Shown: positions 1 to 6,089 of the stretch, piece after piece
How positions within the stretch are numbered: the first letter of the stretch is position 1
Layout: each line of letters opens with the position of its first letter
Assembly: GCA_002348095.1 (NCBI GenBank)
Contig: DDYT01000037.1
Span: 1-7,035 of the forward strand
Direction of reading: 5' to 3'
Source: Erysipelotrichaceae bacterium UBA2227
Lineage (GTDB): Bacteria > Bacillota_I > Bacilli_A > Erysipelotrichales > Erysipelotrichaceae
DNA length: 7,035 nucleotides
Translations under genes and position numbers: made by a program
The notes under the pieces: generated by a model
Told to the model about the DNA's origin: nothing
Seen by the model: the letters and a program-made list of their open reading frames with translations, nothing else
Databases searched by the model: none

Positions 1-786
1 CCCGTTTCCGGTGTGGCGATGGGTTTGATCGCGAAAGATGACAACTACGTGATCCTGACCGATATCCTTGGGATGGAAGATCACCTTGGTGATATGGATT
101 TCAAGGTCACCGGCACCACCGAAGGCATCACAGCCCTGCAAATGGATATCAAAATTGAAGGACTGACTACGGAGATTTTACGCGAAGCTTTGGCTCAGGC
201 GAAAATCGGCCGTATGCAGATCATGGAGAACATGATGGCCGTAATCAGTGAACCACGTAAGGAAGTCGGCAAATATGCACCGAAGATCCATCAGCTGAAG
301 ATTCCGACGGATAAGATCCGTGATGTCATCGGGGCCGGCGGTAAGATCATCAATCAGATCATTGCCGATTGCGATAACGTCAAAATCGATATCGAGGATG
401 ACGGCCGCGTCGTAATTTACCATCAGGATCTAGCTGCGATCCGTAAGGCCGCCGATATGATCGAAGCGATCGTCCGTGTAGCCAAAGTCGGTGAGATTTA
501 TGAAGGCAAAGTCGTTCGGGTCGAGAGTTTCGGAGCCTTTGTGGAGTTGTTCCCGGGTACCGACGGTCTGCTGCACGTTTCTAAGATTGCACATGAGCGC
601 GTTGAAAACACTTCCGATGTACTGAAACTGGGCGATGTCGTCAAAGTCATGGTCACGGAGATCGATGAAAAAGGCAGAGTCAATGTTTCAAGAAAGGCAT
701 TGTTGCCTAAGCCGGAAGGATACGTTGAAAAACCTGATCGTCCCCGCGGCAATTTTGATAAAAACAAAAGAAAACCGAGAGAATAG
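1..786 (+). CDS. pnp: Polynucleotide phosphorylase, C-terminal part (5' end outside window)
   Basis: This is the 3' part of the gene for PNPase, the phosphorolytic 3'-5' exoribonuclease of mRNA decay in the cytoplasm. The frame is open from base 1 (Pro-Val-Ser-Gly-Val-Ala-Met-Gly), so the GTG at 13 is an internal codon. The 261 visible residues begin in the second RNase PH core. There the segment EDHLGDMDFK (about residues 26-35) keeps the Asp and Lys residues matching E. coli D486, D490, D492 and K494, which bind metal and catalyse. A KH domain follows at about 96-157 with its GxxG loop (GAGG, 111-114). An S1 RNA-binding domain lies at about 163-236, and a short basic Lys/Arg-rich tail ends the protein. 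About 700 residues is usual for the family, so roughly the first 60% lies upstream. A terminator directly follows the stop codon. The identification is secure. Confidence 0.97.
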   Translation, partial: PVSGVAMGLIAKDDNYVILTDILGMEDHLGDMDFKVTGTTEGITALQMDIKIEGLTTEILREALAQAKIGRMQIMENMMAVISEPRKEVGKYAPKIHQLKIPTDKIRDVIGAGGKIINQIIADCDNVKIDIEDDGRVVIYHQDLAAIRKAADMIEAIVRVAKVGEIYEGKVVRVESFGAFVELFPGTDGLLHVSKIAHERVENTSDVLKLGDVVKVMVTEIDEKGRVNVSRKALLPKPEGYVEKPDRPRGNFDKNKRKPRE

Positions 787-791
787 ATGAT

Positions 792-816
792 AAAGACTGA
801 GAAATCAGTCTTTTTT
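792..816 (+). terminator. Intrinsic terminator of pnp
   Basis: A perfect 9-bp stem, AAAGACTGA (792-800) with TCAGTCTTT (805-813), closes on a GAAA tetraloop of the stable GNRA class and runs into six T residues (811-816). It begins 5 bases after the pnp stop codon. This is a classic Rho-independent terminator and separates pnp from the downstream operon. Confidence 0.92.
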
Positions 817-829
817 CTGCAGATGATAA

Positions 830-845
830 ATGAACAATCGTTCAT
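830..845. repeat. Short inverted repeat, possible operator
   Basis: ATGAAC (830-835) and GTTCAT (840-845) form an inverted repeat around a 4-base centre (AATC). It lies between the pnp terminator and the probable promoter of the next operon, about 29 bp upstream of the proposed -35. There is no T-run after it, so it is not a terminator. Its size and symmetry would suit a dimeric repressor such as a TetR-type protein, but no regulator is encoded nearby and a chance palindrome is possible. Confidence 0.35.
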
Positions 846-873
846 CAAATTATGATGGATGTTGCGATGGACA

Positions 874-903
874 TTAGCATAGAAACCATATGCCCGTTAT
901 GAT
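874..903 (+). promoter_or_regulatory. Probable sigma-A-type promoter of the pepV–murC operon
   Basis: A -35-like TTAGCA (874-879, four of six matches to TTGACA) is followed after 18 bp by a -10-like TATGAT (898-903, five of six matches to TATAAT). Transcription would start near 910, giving a short leader before the ribosome binding site AGAGAGG (920-926) and the ATG at 934. It is the best match in the only intergenic gap that follows a terminator. An overlapping TAAAAT at 903-908 is a competing -10 but has no well-spaced -35. Confidence 0.45.
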
Positions 904-933
904 AAAATACTAAGTGTAAAGAGAGGTCAACGC

Positions 934-2319
934 ATGGATTTTTTAACATTAGCAAGAAATTATCAGAATCAGATGATCAAGGACTTACAGGAGCTCATTG
1001 CGATACCGTCACTCAGTGATGAAACAAAGGCAACACCTACGGCACCTTTCGGACCGAAAATCAGAGAAGCGCTGGATTGGATGCTCAACAAAGGTTCAGC
1101 AGACGGATTTGATACATTGGATGTCGATGGCTATGCCGGTGTGATCAGTTTGGGTCATCAGGCGGAAAGTCTGGGGATGTTGGGTCATTTGGATATCGTA
1201 CCGATCGGAGAGGGCTGGAGTGTCGATCCTTTCGGCGGTCAGATCAAAGACGGATTTATTTTCGGCCGGGGAAGCGGCGATGATAAAGGTCCGACGATTG
1301 CAGCTTACTATGCTATGAAAATCATCAGGGATTTAAATATCGATCTTAACAAGAAACTCATGCTGATAGTCGGTTGCGATGAGGAAACCGGTATGCGCTG
1401 CATGAAACACTATATCGAAGTTGGCCCGATACCGGACATGGGTTTTGTTCCGGATGCTGAGTTTCCGGTCATCTACGGGGAAAAAGGCATCCTGGTGATG
1501 AAACTGTCGGGGAAAAAGCATACCGTCATAAAACAGATGCGCGCCGGAGAGCGGCCGAACATCGTATTGGGCAAGTGCAGTGTAGAGGTTTTCGGAAAAC
1601 CGAAAGAAGATGAACTGCGTCTGTTCTGCCGAAGCCACCGTATCAAAGCTTCGTATAAATATCTGACCGATTCAACGATATATACGTTTGAAGGTAAATA
1701 TTCGCATGCATCAACGCCGCAAAAAGGTCAGAATGCAGCCGTATATGCGCTCAATTTCGTTGCGGCTGCCTATCAGGATGAGGCGGCGGCGGATTTGAGC
1801 CGGTTGCTTTACAGTTATCACGGTACAGGACTGAACATAGAGTTTGACGGAGCGCACATGCGCAATCTGACAATGAATCTGGGGATCGTACACATCACAA
1901 ATACGCAGTTTGATCTGACTCTGGATATCCGATATCCCAACGATGTGGATTTTGATTTTTGCAGAAAAAATATCGAGCAGACATTAAAAAATGATGCATC
2001 TTGGGTGTCTGCGTCTGTCATTGCTCACAAAGAGCCGTTGTTTGTCGATCCCAACTCCGAGCTGGTCAAAACCTTACATGACGTTTACCGTGAGGTCAGC
2101 GGTGATGATTTCACCCCGTTGAAAACGATGGGTGGGGGAACCTATGCCCGCACCTTACCGAATTTCGTTGCTTACGGCATGGCTTTCCCTTTGCGCAAAC
2201 TGCCGGATTTTGCGGGGGATGCGCATCAGAAAGATGAAGCTATTGAGATCGAATCTCTAATCATGGCTACCGCCATATACGCCAAAGCGATTTATAAGTT
2301 AGCATATGAGAATGCGTAA
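934..2319 (+). CDS. pepV: M20 family dipeptidase, PepV-like
   Basis: This is a cytoplasmic zinc-dependent dipeptidase of the M20 family, expected to cleave dipeptides at the end of peptide catabolism. At 461 residues it has the length of Lactobacillus PepV. The catalytic set is complete: H85 and D87 in GHLDIVP, the bridging Asp D116 in GRGSGDDKGP, E150 (general base) and E151 (ligand) in GCDEETG, D174 in PDAEFP, and the late ligand H431 in GDAHQKDE. The GGGTYAR segment near residue 395 matches the PepV substrate-binding loop. The middle third corresponds to the lid domain. The ATG at 934 is preceded by AGAGAGG with a 7-base gap, which fixes the start. It is the first gene of the operon, and its end overlaps trmB by 14 bases. 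Exact substrate preference (for example carnosine-like versus general dipeptides) cannot be read from sequence. Confidence 0.93.
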   Translation: MDFLTLARNYQNQMIKDLQELIAIPSLSDETKATPTAPFGPKIREALDWMLNKGSADGFDTLDVDGYAGVISLGHQAESLGMLGHLDIVPIGEGWSVDPFGGQIKDGFIFGRGSGDDKGPTIAAYYAMKIIRDLNIDLNKKLMLIVGCDEETGMRCMKHYIEVGPIPDMGFVPDAEFPVIYGEKGILVMKLSGKKHTVIKQMRAGERPNIVLGKCSVEVFGKPKEDELRLFCRSHRIKASYKYLTDSTIYTFEGKYSHASTPQKGQNAAVYALNFVAAAYQDEAAADLSRLLYSYHGTGLNIEFDGAHMRNLTMNLGIVHITNTQFDLTLDIRYPNDVDFDFCRKNIEQTLKNDASWVSASVIAHKEPLFVDPNSELVKTLHDVYREVSGDDFTPLKTMGGGTYARTLPNFVAYGMAFPLRKLPDFAGDAHQKDEAIEIESLIMATAIYAKAIYKLAYENA

Positions 2320-2944
2320 TAAACCTTGGGCATCGCCCTTTCTTGAGTCGATGCCTTCAACGGTCATCCAAAACCCTAAGCAGTATGCTTCTTTATGGAA
2401 ACAAAAGCTCGGCTGTACTATACTGCATGTTGAAATCGGCAGCGGTAAAGGCGACTATTGGAACACGATGGCGCATATGTATCCGGATCATGGCTGGGTC
2501 GCGATTGAGAAAGACCGTAATGTAGCTGCGACAAGTGTTAAAAAGCACATCAATACATTGTTGCCGACGATGGTACTGATCAATCAGGATGCCAAAGATA
2601 TAAGTGAATGGTTCACTGAGGGTGAGATCGATGTGCTGCATCTCAATTTTTCGGATCCCTGGCCCAAAAGAGGTCACAGCAAACGACGTTTGAGCCACAG
2701 TGATTTCTTGAAGGTTTACTTGCGTTTGCTTTCATTCACGGGCCAAGTTGTCATGAAAACGGACAATGCCGGGCTTTTTGAGTTTTCCTGCGAGGAATTC
2801 AGCCGTAACGGTTTCATACTTGCTCAGATGTCTGTTGACTTTCGCAGGACGGATCATCCGGAAGATGCCATTACCGAATATGAACAACGCTTTTTGGATT
2901 TAAATCAGCCGATTTATCGTGCCATCTGGAGGAAATATTTATGA
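2306..2944 (+). CDS. trmB: tRNA (guanine-N7)-methyltransferase
   Basis: TrmB uses S-adenosylmethionine to make m7G at position 46 of the tRNA variable loop. The 212 residues equal the usual Firmicutes length. Visible hallmarks are the N-terminal MRMRNKPWA start typical of the family, the SAM-binding EIGSGKG (43-49), the acidic EKD at strand 2 end (68-70), the catalytic/tRNA-contact segment NFSDPWPKRGHSKRRLS (114-130), TDN (152-154), and the C-terminal TEYE (190-193) followed by QPIYR. The ATG at 2306 is preferred because it gives the family-typical N-terminus; a second in-frame ATG at 2312 is possible. There is no strong Shine-Dalgarno sequence, and the start lies inside the end of the dipeptidase gene, so translational coupling is likely. 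Its stop overlaps the next start as ATGA. Confidence 0.96.
   Translation: MRMRNKPWASPFLESMPSTVIQNPKQYASLWKQKLGCTILHVEIGSGKGDYWNTMAHMYPDHGWVAIEKDRNVAATSVKKHINTLLPTMVLINQDAKDISEWFTEGEIDVLHLNFSDPWPKRGHSKRRLSHSDFLKVYLRLLSFTGQVVMKTDNAGLFEFSCEEFSRNGFILAQMSVDFRRTDHPEDAITEYEQRFLDLNQPIYRAIWRKYL
2928..2933 (+). promoter_or_regulatory. Ribosome binding site of the M42 peptidase gene
   Basis: GGAGGA lies 7 bases before the ATG at 2941 and is embedded in the last codons of trmB. It gives independent initiation at the ATGA overlap and fixes this start. Confidence 0.8.
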
Positions 2945-4026
2945 ATCATGAGTATCTGATGAAAACCCTGGCGGAATTATCGCAACTTTATGGGGTCAGC
3001 GGTCAGGAACAATATGTTTCCAGATATCTGAAATCAGAATATCTGAAGTTTACCGATGAAATTATCTATGACAACCTTGGAAGTATTTTTGCGGTGAAGC
3101 GAAGTAAGAAAGCCAATGCCAAGAAAGTCATGATCGCAGGTCATATGGATGAAGTCGGGTTCATCGTCAAAACCATAACCAAGACAGGCTGTCTGACATT
3201 GCATCCGATCGGCGGATGGTGGTCTCAGACCCTTTTGGGTCAGCGTGTGGCCGTCATAAACGGTCGCGGTCAGGTATTTAAAGGCACGATCGGTGCGATC
3301 CCGCCACACTTACTGACGGAAGCCGATCGCGCAAAGCCGATGGAAATCAAAAACATGCTGGTGGATATCGGTGCGAGAAATAAAGAAGAAGTTGAACAGC
3401 TCCATATCCGGCCGGGTGATATGATCGTGCTGGAAGGAGATTTTCAGGTGTTGGCCAATGGGAAGCGCTTGTTAGCCAAAGCTTTTGATAATCGTTACGG
3501 CTGTGCCCTGGGGCTTGCATTGCTCGATTCATTAAAAAATACGGAACTTGAAGTCGACTTGTATATCGGTGCGACCGTACAGGAGGAGGTAGGTCTGCGC
3601 GGTGCACAGACGGCAGCATCCATGATCCATCCGGATTTGGCCATCGTATTTGACTGCTCACCGGCAAATGATGCTTCCGGTGATGAAACAGCCTTTGGCC
3701 AGTTGGGAAAGGGGCTGCTGATTCGATTTGTCGATGCCAACTACCTGCCCAATCGGTGTTTGCTCGATGCACTGATCGATGTATGTACTGAACAGTCCCT
3801 GCCATATCAGTATTATGTGTCGATGGGCGGTACGGATGCCGGAGCCATCCATAAAAGTGCCGAAGGTGTGCCGACTTTGACCATGTGCATCTGTGCCCGA
3901 AACATTCATACCAACAGTTCGATTATCGATACGGATGATTTAGACACTGCTTTTAAAAGTGCATTGGCTTTGGTCAGCGGGTTGAATGATGAGCGGATTT
4001 CTGCTATGATTTGCTGTAATCAGTAG
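2941..4026 (+). CDS. ytoP: M42 family metallo-aminopeptidase (YtoP/FrvX/PepA-like)
   Basis: This is a cytoplasmic, probably oligomeric aminopeptidase of the M42 family, which removes N-terminal residues from peptides; some members are glutamyl aminopeptidases. The 361 residues match the family length. The two-metal site is complete: H68 and D70 in AGHMDEVGF, bridging D183 in AFDNRYG, E215 (base) and E216 (ligand) in TVQEEVGLRG, D238 in VFDCSPA, and H323 in RNIHT, a slight variant of the common RYIHS. The GGTDAGAIH segment (296-304) is the family substrate loop. In B. subtilis the equivalent gene ytoP likewise lies just downstream of trmB, which supports the assignment. It overlaps trmB by 4 bases and is followed after 17 bases by the lipoprotein gene. 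Substrate specificity is not readable here. Confidence 0.93.
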   Translation: MNHEYLMKTLAELSQLYGVSGQEQYVSRYLKSEYLKFTDEIIYDNLGSIFAVKRSKKANAKKVMIAGHMDEVGFIVKTITKTGCLTLHPIGGWWSQTLLGQRVAVINGRGQVFKGTIGAIPPHLLTEADRAKPMEIKNMLVDIGARNKEEVEQLHIRPGDMIVLEGDFQVLANGKRLLAKAFDNRYGCALGLALLDSLKNTELEVDLYIGATVQEEVGLRGAQTAASMIHPDLAIVFDCSPANDASGDETAFGQLGKGLLIRFVDANYLPNRCLLDALIDVCTEQSLPYQYYVSMGGTDAGAIHKSAEGVPTLTMCICARNIHTNSSIIDTDDLDTAFKSALALVSGLNDERISAMICCNQ

Positions 4027-4031
4027 TAAGC

Positions 4032-4039
4032 GGAGGTGA
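4032..4039 (+). promoter_or_regulatory. Strong ribosome binding site of the lipoprotein gene
   Basis: GGAGGTGA is a near-perfect complement to the 16S rRNA 3' end and sits 4 bases before the ATG at 4044. It is the strongest Shine-Dalgarno match in the window, although the spacing is rather short. Confidence 0.8.
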
Positions 4040-4043
4040 GCGG

Positions 4044-4811
4044 ATGCGAAAATATCTGATCGTTCTTATCGTATTTTTAAGCGGATGCTCAATATCCGGG
4101 GTTTCAATGACCCAGCAGGTCGAATCAAGTGTATCATTTGTGAATTCACTGCCGGCCGTTGAGCTGCGCAATCAGAACTCACCTTTTTACAGTTATTATT
4201 TACCACGCAACATCGGCAAACGAAGTGCAAATCAGTTTTCTGCGACACTGGTCAGCCATGAGCAAGAGATGATTTTGAGCCTTGATGTGGCTTCAATCAT
4301 CATGAATCGATATTATCGGGTGCAGTTAGGCGGTCAGCTGAGAAAACTTTACGGCACACAAAAGGCATTGCTTGTAAAGAACGGTTCGTTTAAAGATCCG
4401 TTGGGCGTATTGAATGATTATAGAATTGTCATCTTGCCGCTAACCGATGATTTGGTTATGGTATATGCCCAGAGCAACCAGTTTTTGGTGAGTTCCATAC
4501 TGCCTAAATCGAAAATCCAACCTGTACTGACCGATATGATGATTATTTTGCGCAGCGCAAAAGCAAAATCCAACGATATCGTCAATCTGTTCTCTAACAA
4601 GGTAGTCGTTGATTATAACCGGATCTCCCGTGAATTATTGGAGTTCATCGCACCGGAATCCGGAACGATTGTCGATATGCTAAAACTGATCACCGGAGAC
4701 TTCAATTTTGACGAAACGCTTCCCGATGATTACTACGATGATGACATTTTTGAAATACCGATTGAAAAGCCAAAGGAAGAAGGCGATGAGAATGTTGATG
4801 GAATCGAATAA
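4044..4811 (+). CDS. Putative lipoprotein of unknown function
   Basis: I do not recognise a family for this 255-residue protein. The N-terminus is a textbook lipoprotein signal: M-R-K, a hydrophobic stretch at residues 5-12, and a lipobox L-S-G-C with the lipidated Cys at 15. The mature protein should therefore be anchored to the outer face of the membrane. The mature region is mixed alpha/beta-looking with several short hydrophobic strands (for example at 127-135 and 137-152), no further membrane segment and no Cys after the lipobox. The last 35 or so residues (from about 220) are strongly acidic, with runs of Asp and Glu and a short Tyr pair. It occupies the place of ytpP/ytpQ in B. subtilis, but I see no thioredoxin CxxC and no likeness to YtpQ. 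The start is fixed by GGAGGTGA and by the signal peptide. Its 3' end overlaps the ytpR start. Confidence 0.85.
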   Translation: MRKYLIVLIVFLSGCSISGVSMTQQVESSVSFVNSLPAVELRNQNSPFYSYYLPRNIGKRSANQFSATLVSHEQEMILSLDVASIIMNRYYRVQLGGQLRKLYGTQKALLVKNGSFKDPLGVLNDYRIVILPLTDDLVMVYAQSNQFLVSSILPKSKIQPVLTDMMIILRSAKAKSNDIVNLFSNKVVVDYNRISRELLEFIAPESGTIVDMLKLITGDFNFDETLPDDYYDDDIFEIPIEKPKEEGDENVDGIE

Positions 4812-5418
4812 GATTTGTGTTGTCCGGGTATATATGAATCCGGCATTTGACAGAGTCATGATGATCCGGTTTAGTGAATCGGCAGTCAGTCGCATCAAAA
4901 CAAGTTCAGAGGCCGTACTGATGTTTGATACTAATGACCATCCGGTCGCCGTCAACTTGCTGCACGCTCCTTTTGAAGGCAGAGGATATATGCCTTTGGA
5001 TAAGAAACTGAAGCAGTACATCAGACAAAGACTGACAGAAATCGGTGTTGAAATTGAAATAGATGAACGGTCATACTTCGTATGCGGCAAGATCACTGAC
5101 ATTAAGCAGCATCCTCACGGAGATCACTTGCATGTTTGCAAAGTCGATATCGGAAGCGAGCAGATTGACGTCGTATGCGGTGCAAAAAATGCAAAGAATC
5201 ACATGCTGACGGTCGTGGCATTACCCAATGCGGTACTGCCGAATGGTCTTTTGATTGAAGAAGGGACTGTGGCCGGGATTCGATCACAAGGGATGTTATG
5301 TTCACTTTTGGAAATCACCGGCGGAAAAAAGCCGGTTCGGGGATTGATTGAGTTGCCGAGTGATACCGTGTGCGGGTCTGCAATAGACATCGCCGGTCTG
5401 GGAGAAACATTATGCTGA
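4786..5418 (+). CDS. ytpR: YtpR family tRNA-binding-domain protein
   Basis: This is a YtpR-type protein: a short N-terminal domain of about 95 residues followed by a tRNA-binding (EMAP II-like) OB fold, related to the N-terminus of the phenylalanyl-tRNA synthetase beta chain. The fold shows at about residues 97-200: VCGKITDIKQHPHGDHLHVC at the start, VVCGAKNAK (129-137), VALPNAVLPNG (144-154) and SQGMLCS (167-173), all close to PheT. The role is presumed RNA or tRNA binding; the family function is not established. The start is uncertain: in-frame ATGs lie at 4786, 4792 and 4798. I chose 4786 because AAAGGA (4772-4777) is well spaced; AGAAGG (4778-4783) would serve 4792. An earlier ATG at 4708 would add a basic segment unlike the family, so I reject it. 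At 210 residues the length is close to B. subtilis YtpR. It overlaps the lipoprotein gene by up to 26 bases. Confidence 0.92.
   Translation: MRMLMESNKICVVRVYMNPAFDRVMMIRFSESAVSRIKTSSEAVLMFDTNDHPVAVNLLHAPFEGRGYMPLDKKLKQYIRQRLTEIGVEIEIDERSYFVCGKITDIKQHPHGDHLHVCKVDIGSEQIDVVCGAKNAKNHMLTVVALPNAVLPNGLLIEEGTVAGIRSQGMLCSLLEITGGKKPVRGLIELPSDTVCGSAIDIAGLGETLC
5400..5404 (+). promoter_or_regulatory. Ribosome binding site deciding the start of the acidic protein gene
   Basis: GGGAG lies 7 bases before the ATG at 5412. The upstream in-frame start at 5370 has no comparable site and would add an Arg-rich segment read from inside ytpR, so 5412 is the likely start. Confidence 0.65.
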
Positions 5419-6089
5419 AAAAACTGATGTCGCTGTTTTTCGAAGAAGAAGAAATCGTTGAAGAGGAAACACAGGAAGTCGAAGTTAAAACAGTTAGGAA
5501 GACGGAAGTAAAAAAGACTGAGCCAGTCAAGTTGGAGCCTAAGGTTGCGGATGATATAAAACCTTCCGAAAAACCGGCAGTCAAAGAAGATTTGCAGGTA
5601 AGAAAAGAGAAAGAGTTTGTCGACATCAAAGCCGACGCTGTTGAGGCTGCACAATATAAACCAGCCATTAAAAAAATCGATATCGATGAAGAAAAAGATA
5701 TCGAGGTCAAGCCGATCCGAAGACCGCTCAAACCGGAACCCAAACCGTATGAATTTTCTGAGGTGATCAGTCCGATGTTTGGCCGTTCGGAGAAAGAACA
5801 GCCGGTCAAAACGGTCATTCAATCGATGCCGGTCGAAGAAAGTAAAAGTGTCTTAGGTACGATCATCAGTCCGATTTACGGTGTCACCAAAGGCAAAAAC
5901 CGTCCTGTGGAAGTAAAACAGTCCGTTGAAATTGAACATCTGACGTTGGAGCAAATGCTGGGCGTTGAAAAAAGCGAGAATTTTATGCAGGACAGTTTCG
6001 ATTTGATCGTCGAACAGGATCAGCCGTTGGCGAAGGAGAAACCAAAAACACTGATCAGCCTGTTTGAGGAAGAAGAGGATAACGGATGA
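5412..6089 (+). CDS. Acidic low-complexity protein with paired short motifs, between ytpR and murC
   Basis: This 225-residue protein matches no enzyme family I know. It is rich in Glu, Lys, Val and Pro, with no Cys and no transmembrane segment, and is probably largely disordered and cytoplasmic. It starts with a short amphipathic-looking segment, MLKKLMSLFF, then four Glu. Nearly the same string, LISLFEEEED (214-223), closes the protein. Two further related motifs lie inside: EVISPMFG (117-124) and TIISPIYG (150-157). A Lys/Glu/Pro-rich linker fills residues 15-115, and a small predicted helix (LTLEQMLG, 177-184) follows the second ISP motif. In B. subtilis this slot between ytpR and murC holds sftA, a DNA translocase with a cytosolic N-terminal tail; here no P-loop motor is present. 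A membrane- or divisome-linked scaffold is a guess based on position and composition. The gene overlaps ytpR by 7 bases and murC by 4. Confidence 0.85.
   Translation: MLKKLMSLFFEEEEIVEEETQEVEVKTVRKTEVKKTEPVKLEPKVADDIKPSEKPAVKEDLQVRKEKEFVDIKADAVEAAQYKPAIKKIDIDEEKDIEVKPIRRPLKPEPKPYEFSEVISPMFGRSEKEQPVKTVIQSMPVEESKSVLGTIISPIYGVTKGKNRPVEVKQSVEIEHLTLEQMLGVEKSENFMQDSFDLIVEQDQPLAKEKPKTLISLFEEEEDNG

Noticed and set aside
787..855. 22-codon open frame starting directly after the pnp stop
   Set aside because: It runs straight through the terminator hairpin and lacks a ribosome binding site, so it is unlikely to be translated.
3347..3909. Three overlapping minus-strand frames (81-152 codons) opposite the M42 peptidase gene
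   Set aside because: They are shadows of a gene with a complete catalytic residue set; no independent evidence of coding.
4708..4785. Upstream extension of ytpR from the ATG at 4708
   Set aside because: It would add 26 basic residues unlike YtpR proteins, encoded entirely within the lipoprotein gene in another frame; the ATGs at 4786-4798 have better-placed ribosome binding sites.
4680..5102. 140-codon minus-strand open frame across the lipoprotein/ytpR junction
   Set aside because: It lies opposite two supported sense genes, and its translation resembles no family.
5370..5411. Upstream extension of the acidic protein from position 5370
   Set aside because: It adds an Arg-rich segment at odds with the rest of the protein, whereas the ATG at 5412 has GGGAG at good spacing and gives the terminal motif matching the C-terminus.
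5640..5720. Local repeat of GATATCGA-like sequence in the acidic protein gene
   Set aside because: It is explained by repeated Asp-Ile-Asp/Glu codons in a low-complexity region; no regular spacing suggests a tandem or regulatory repeat.
5199..5822. Long open frames on the minus strand (up to 207 codons) opposite ytpR and the acidic protein gene
   Set aside because: The sense strand is GAA/AAA-rich, which makes the antisense frames poor in stops. Their translations are Phe/Ser-rich with no recognisable motif, and they lie opposite well-supported genes.
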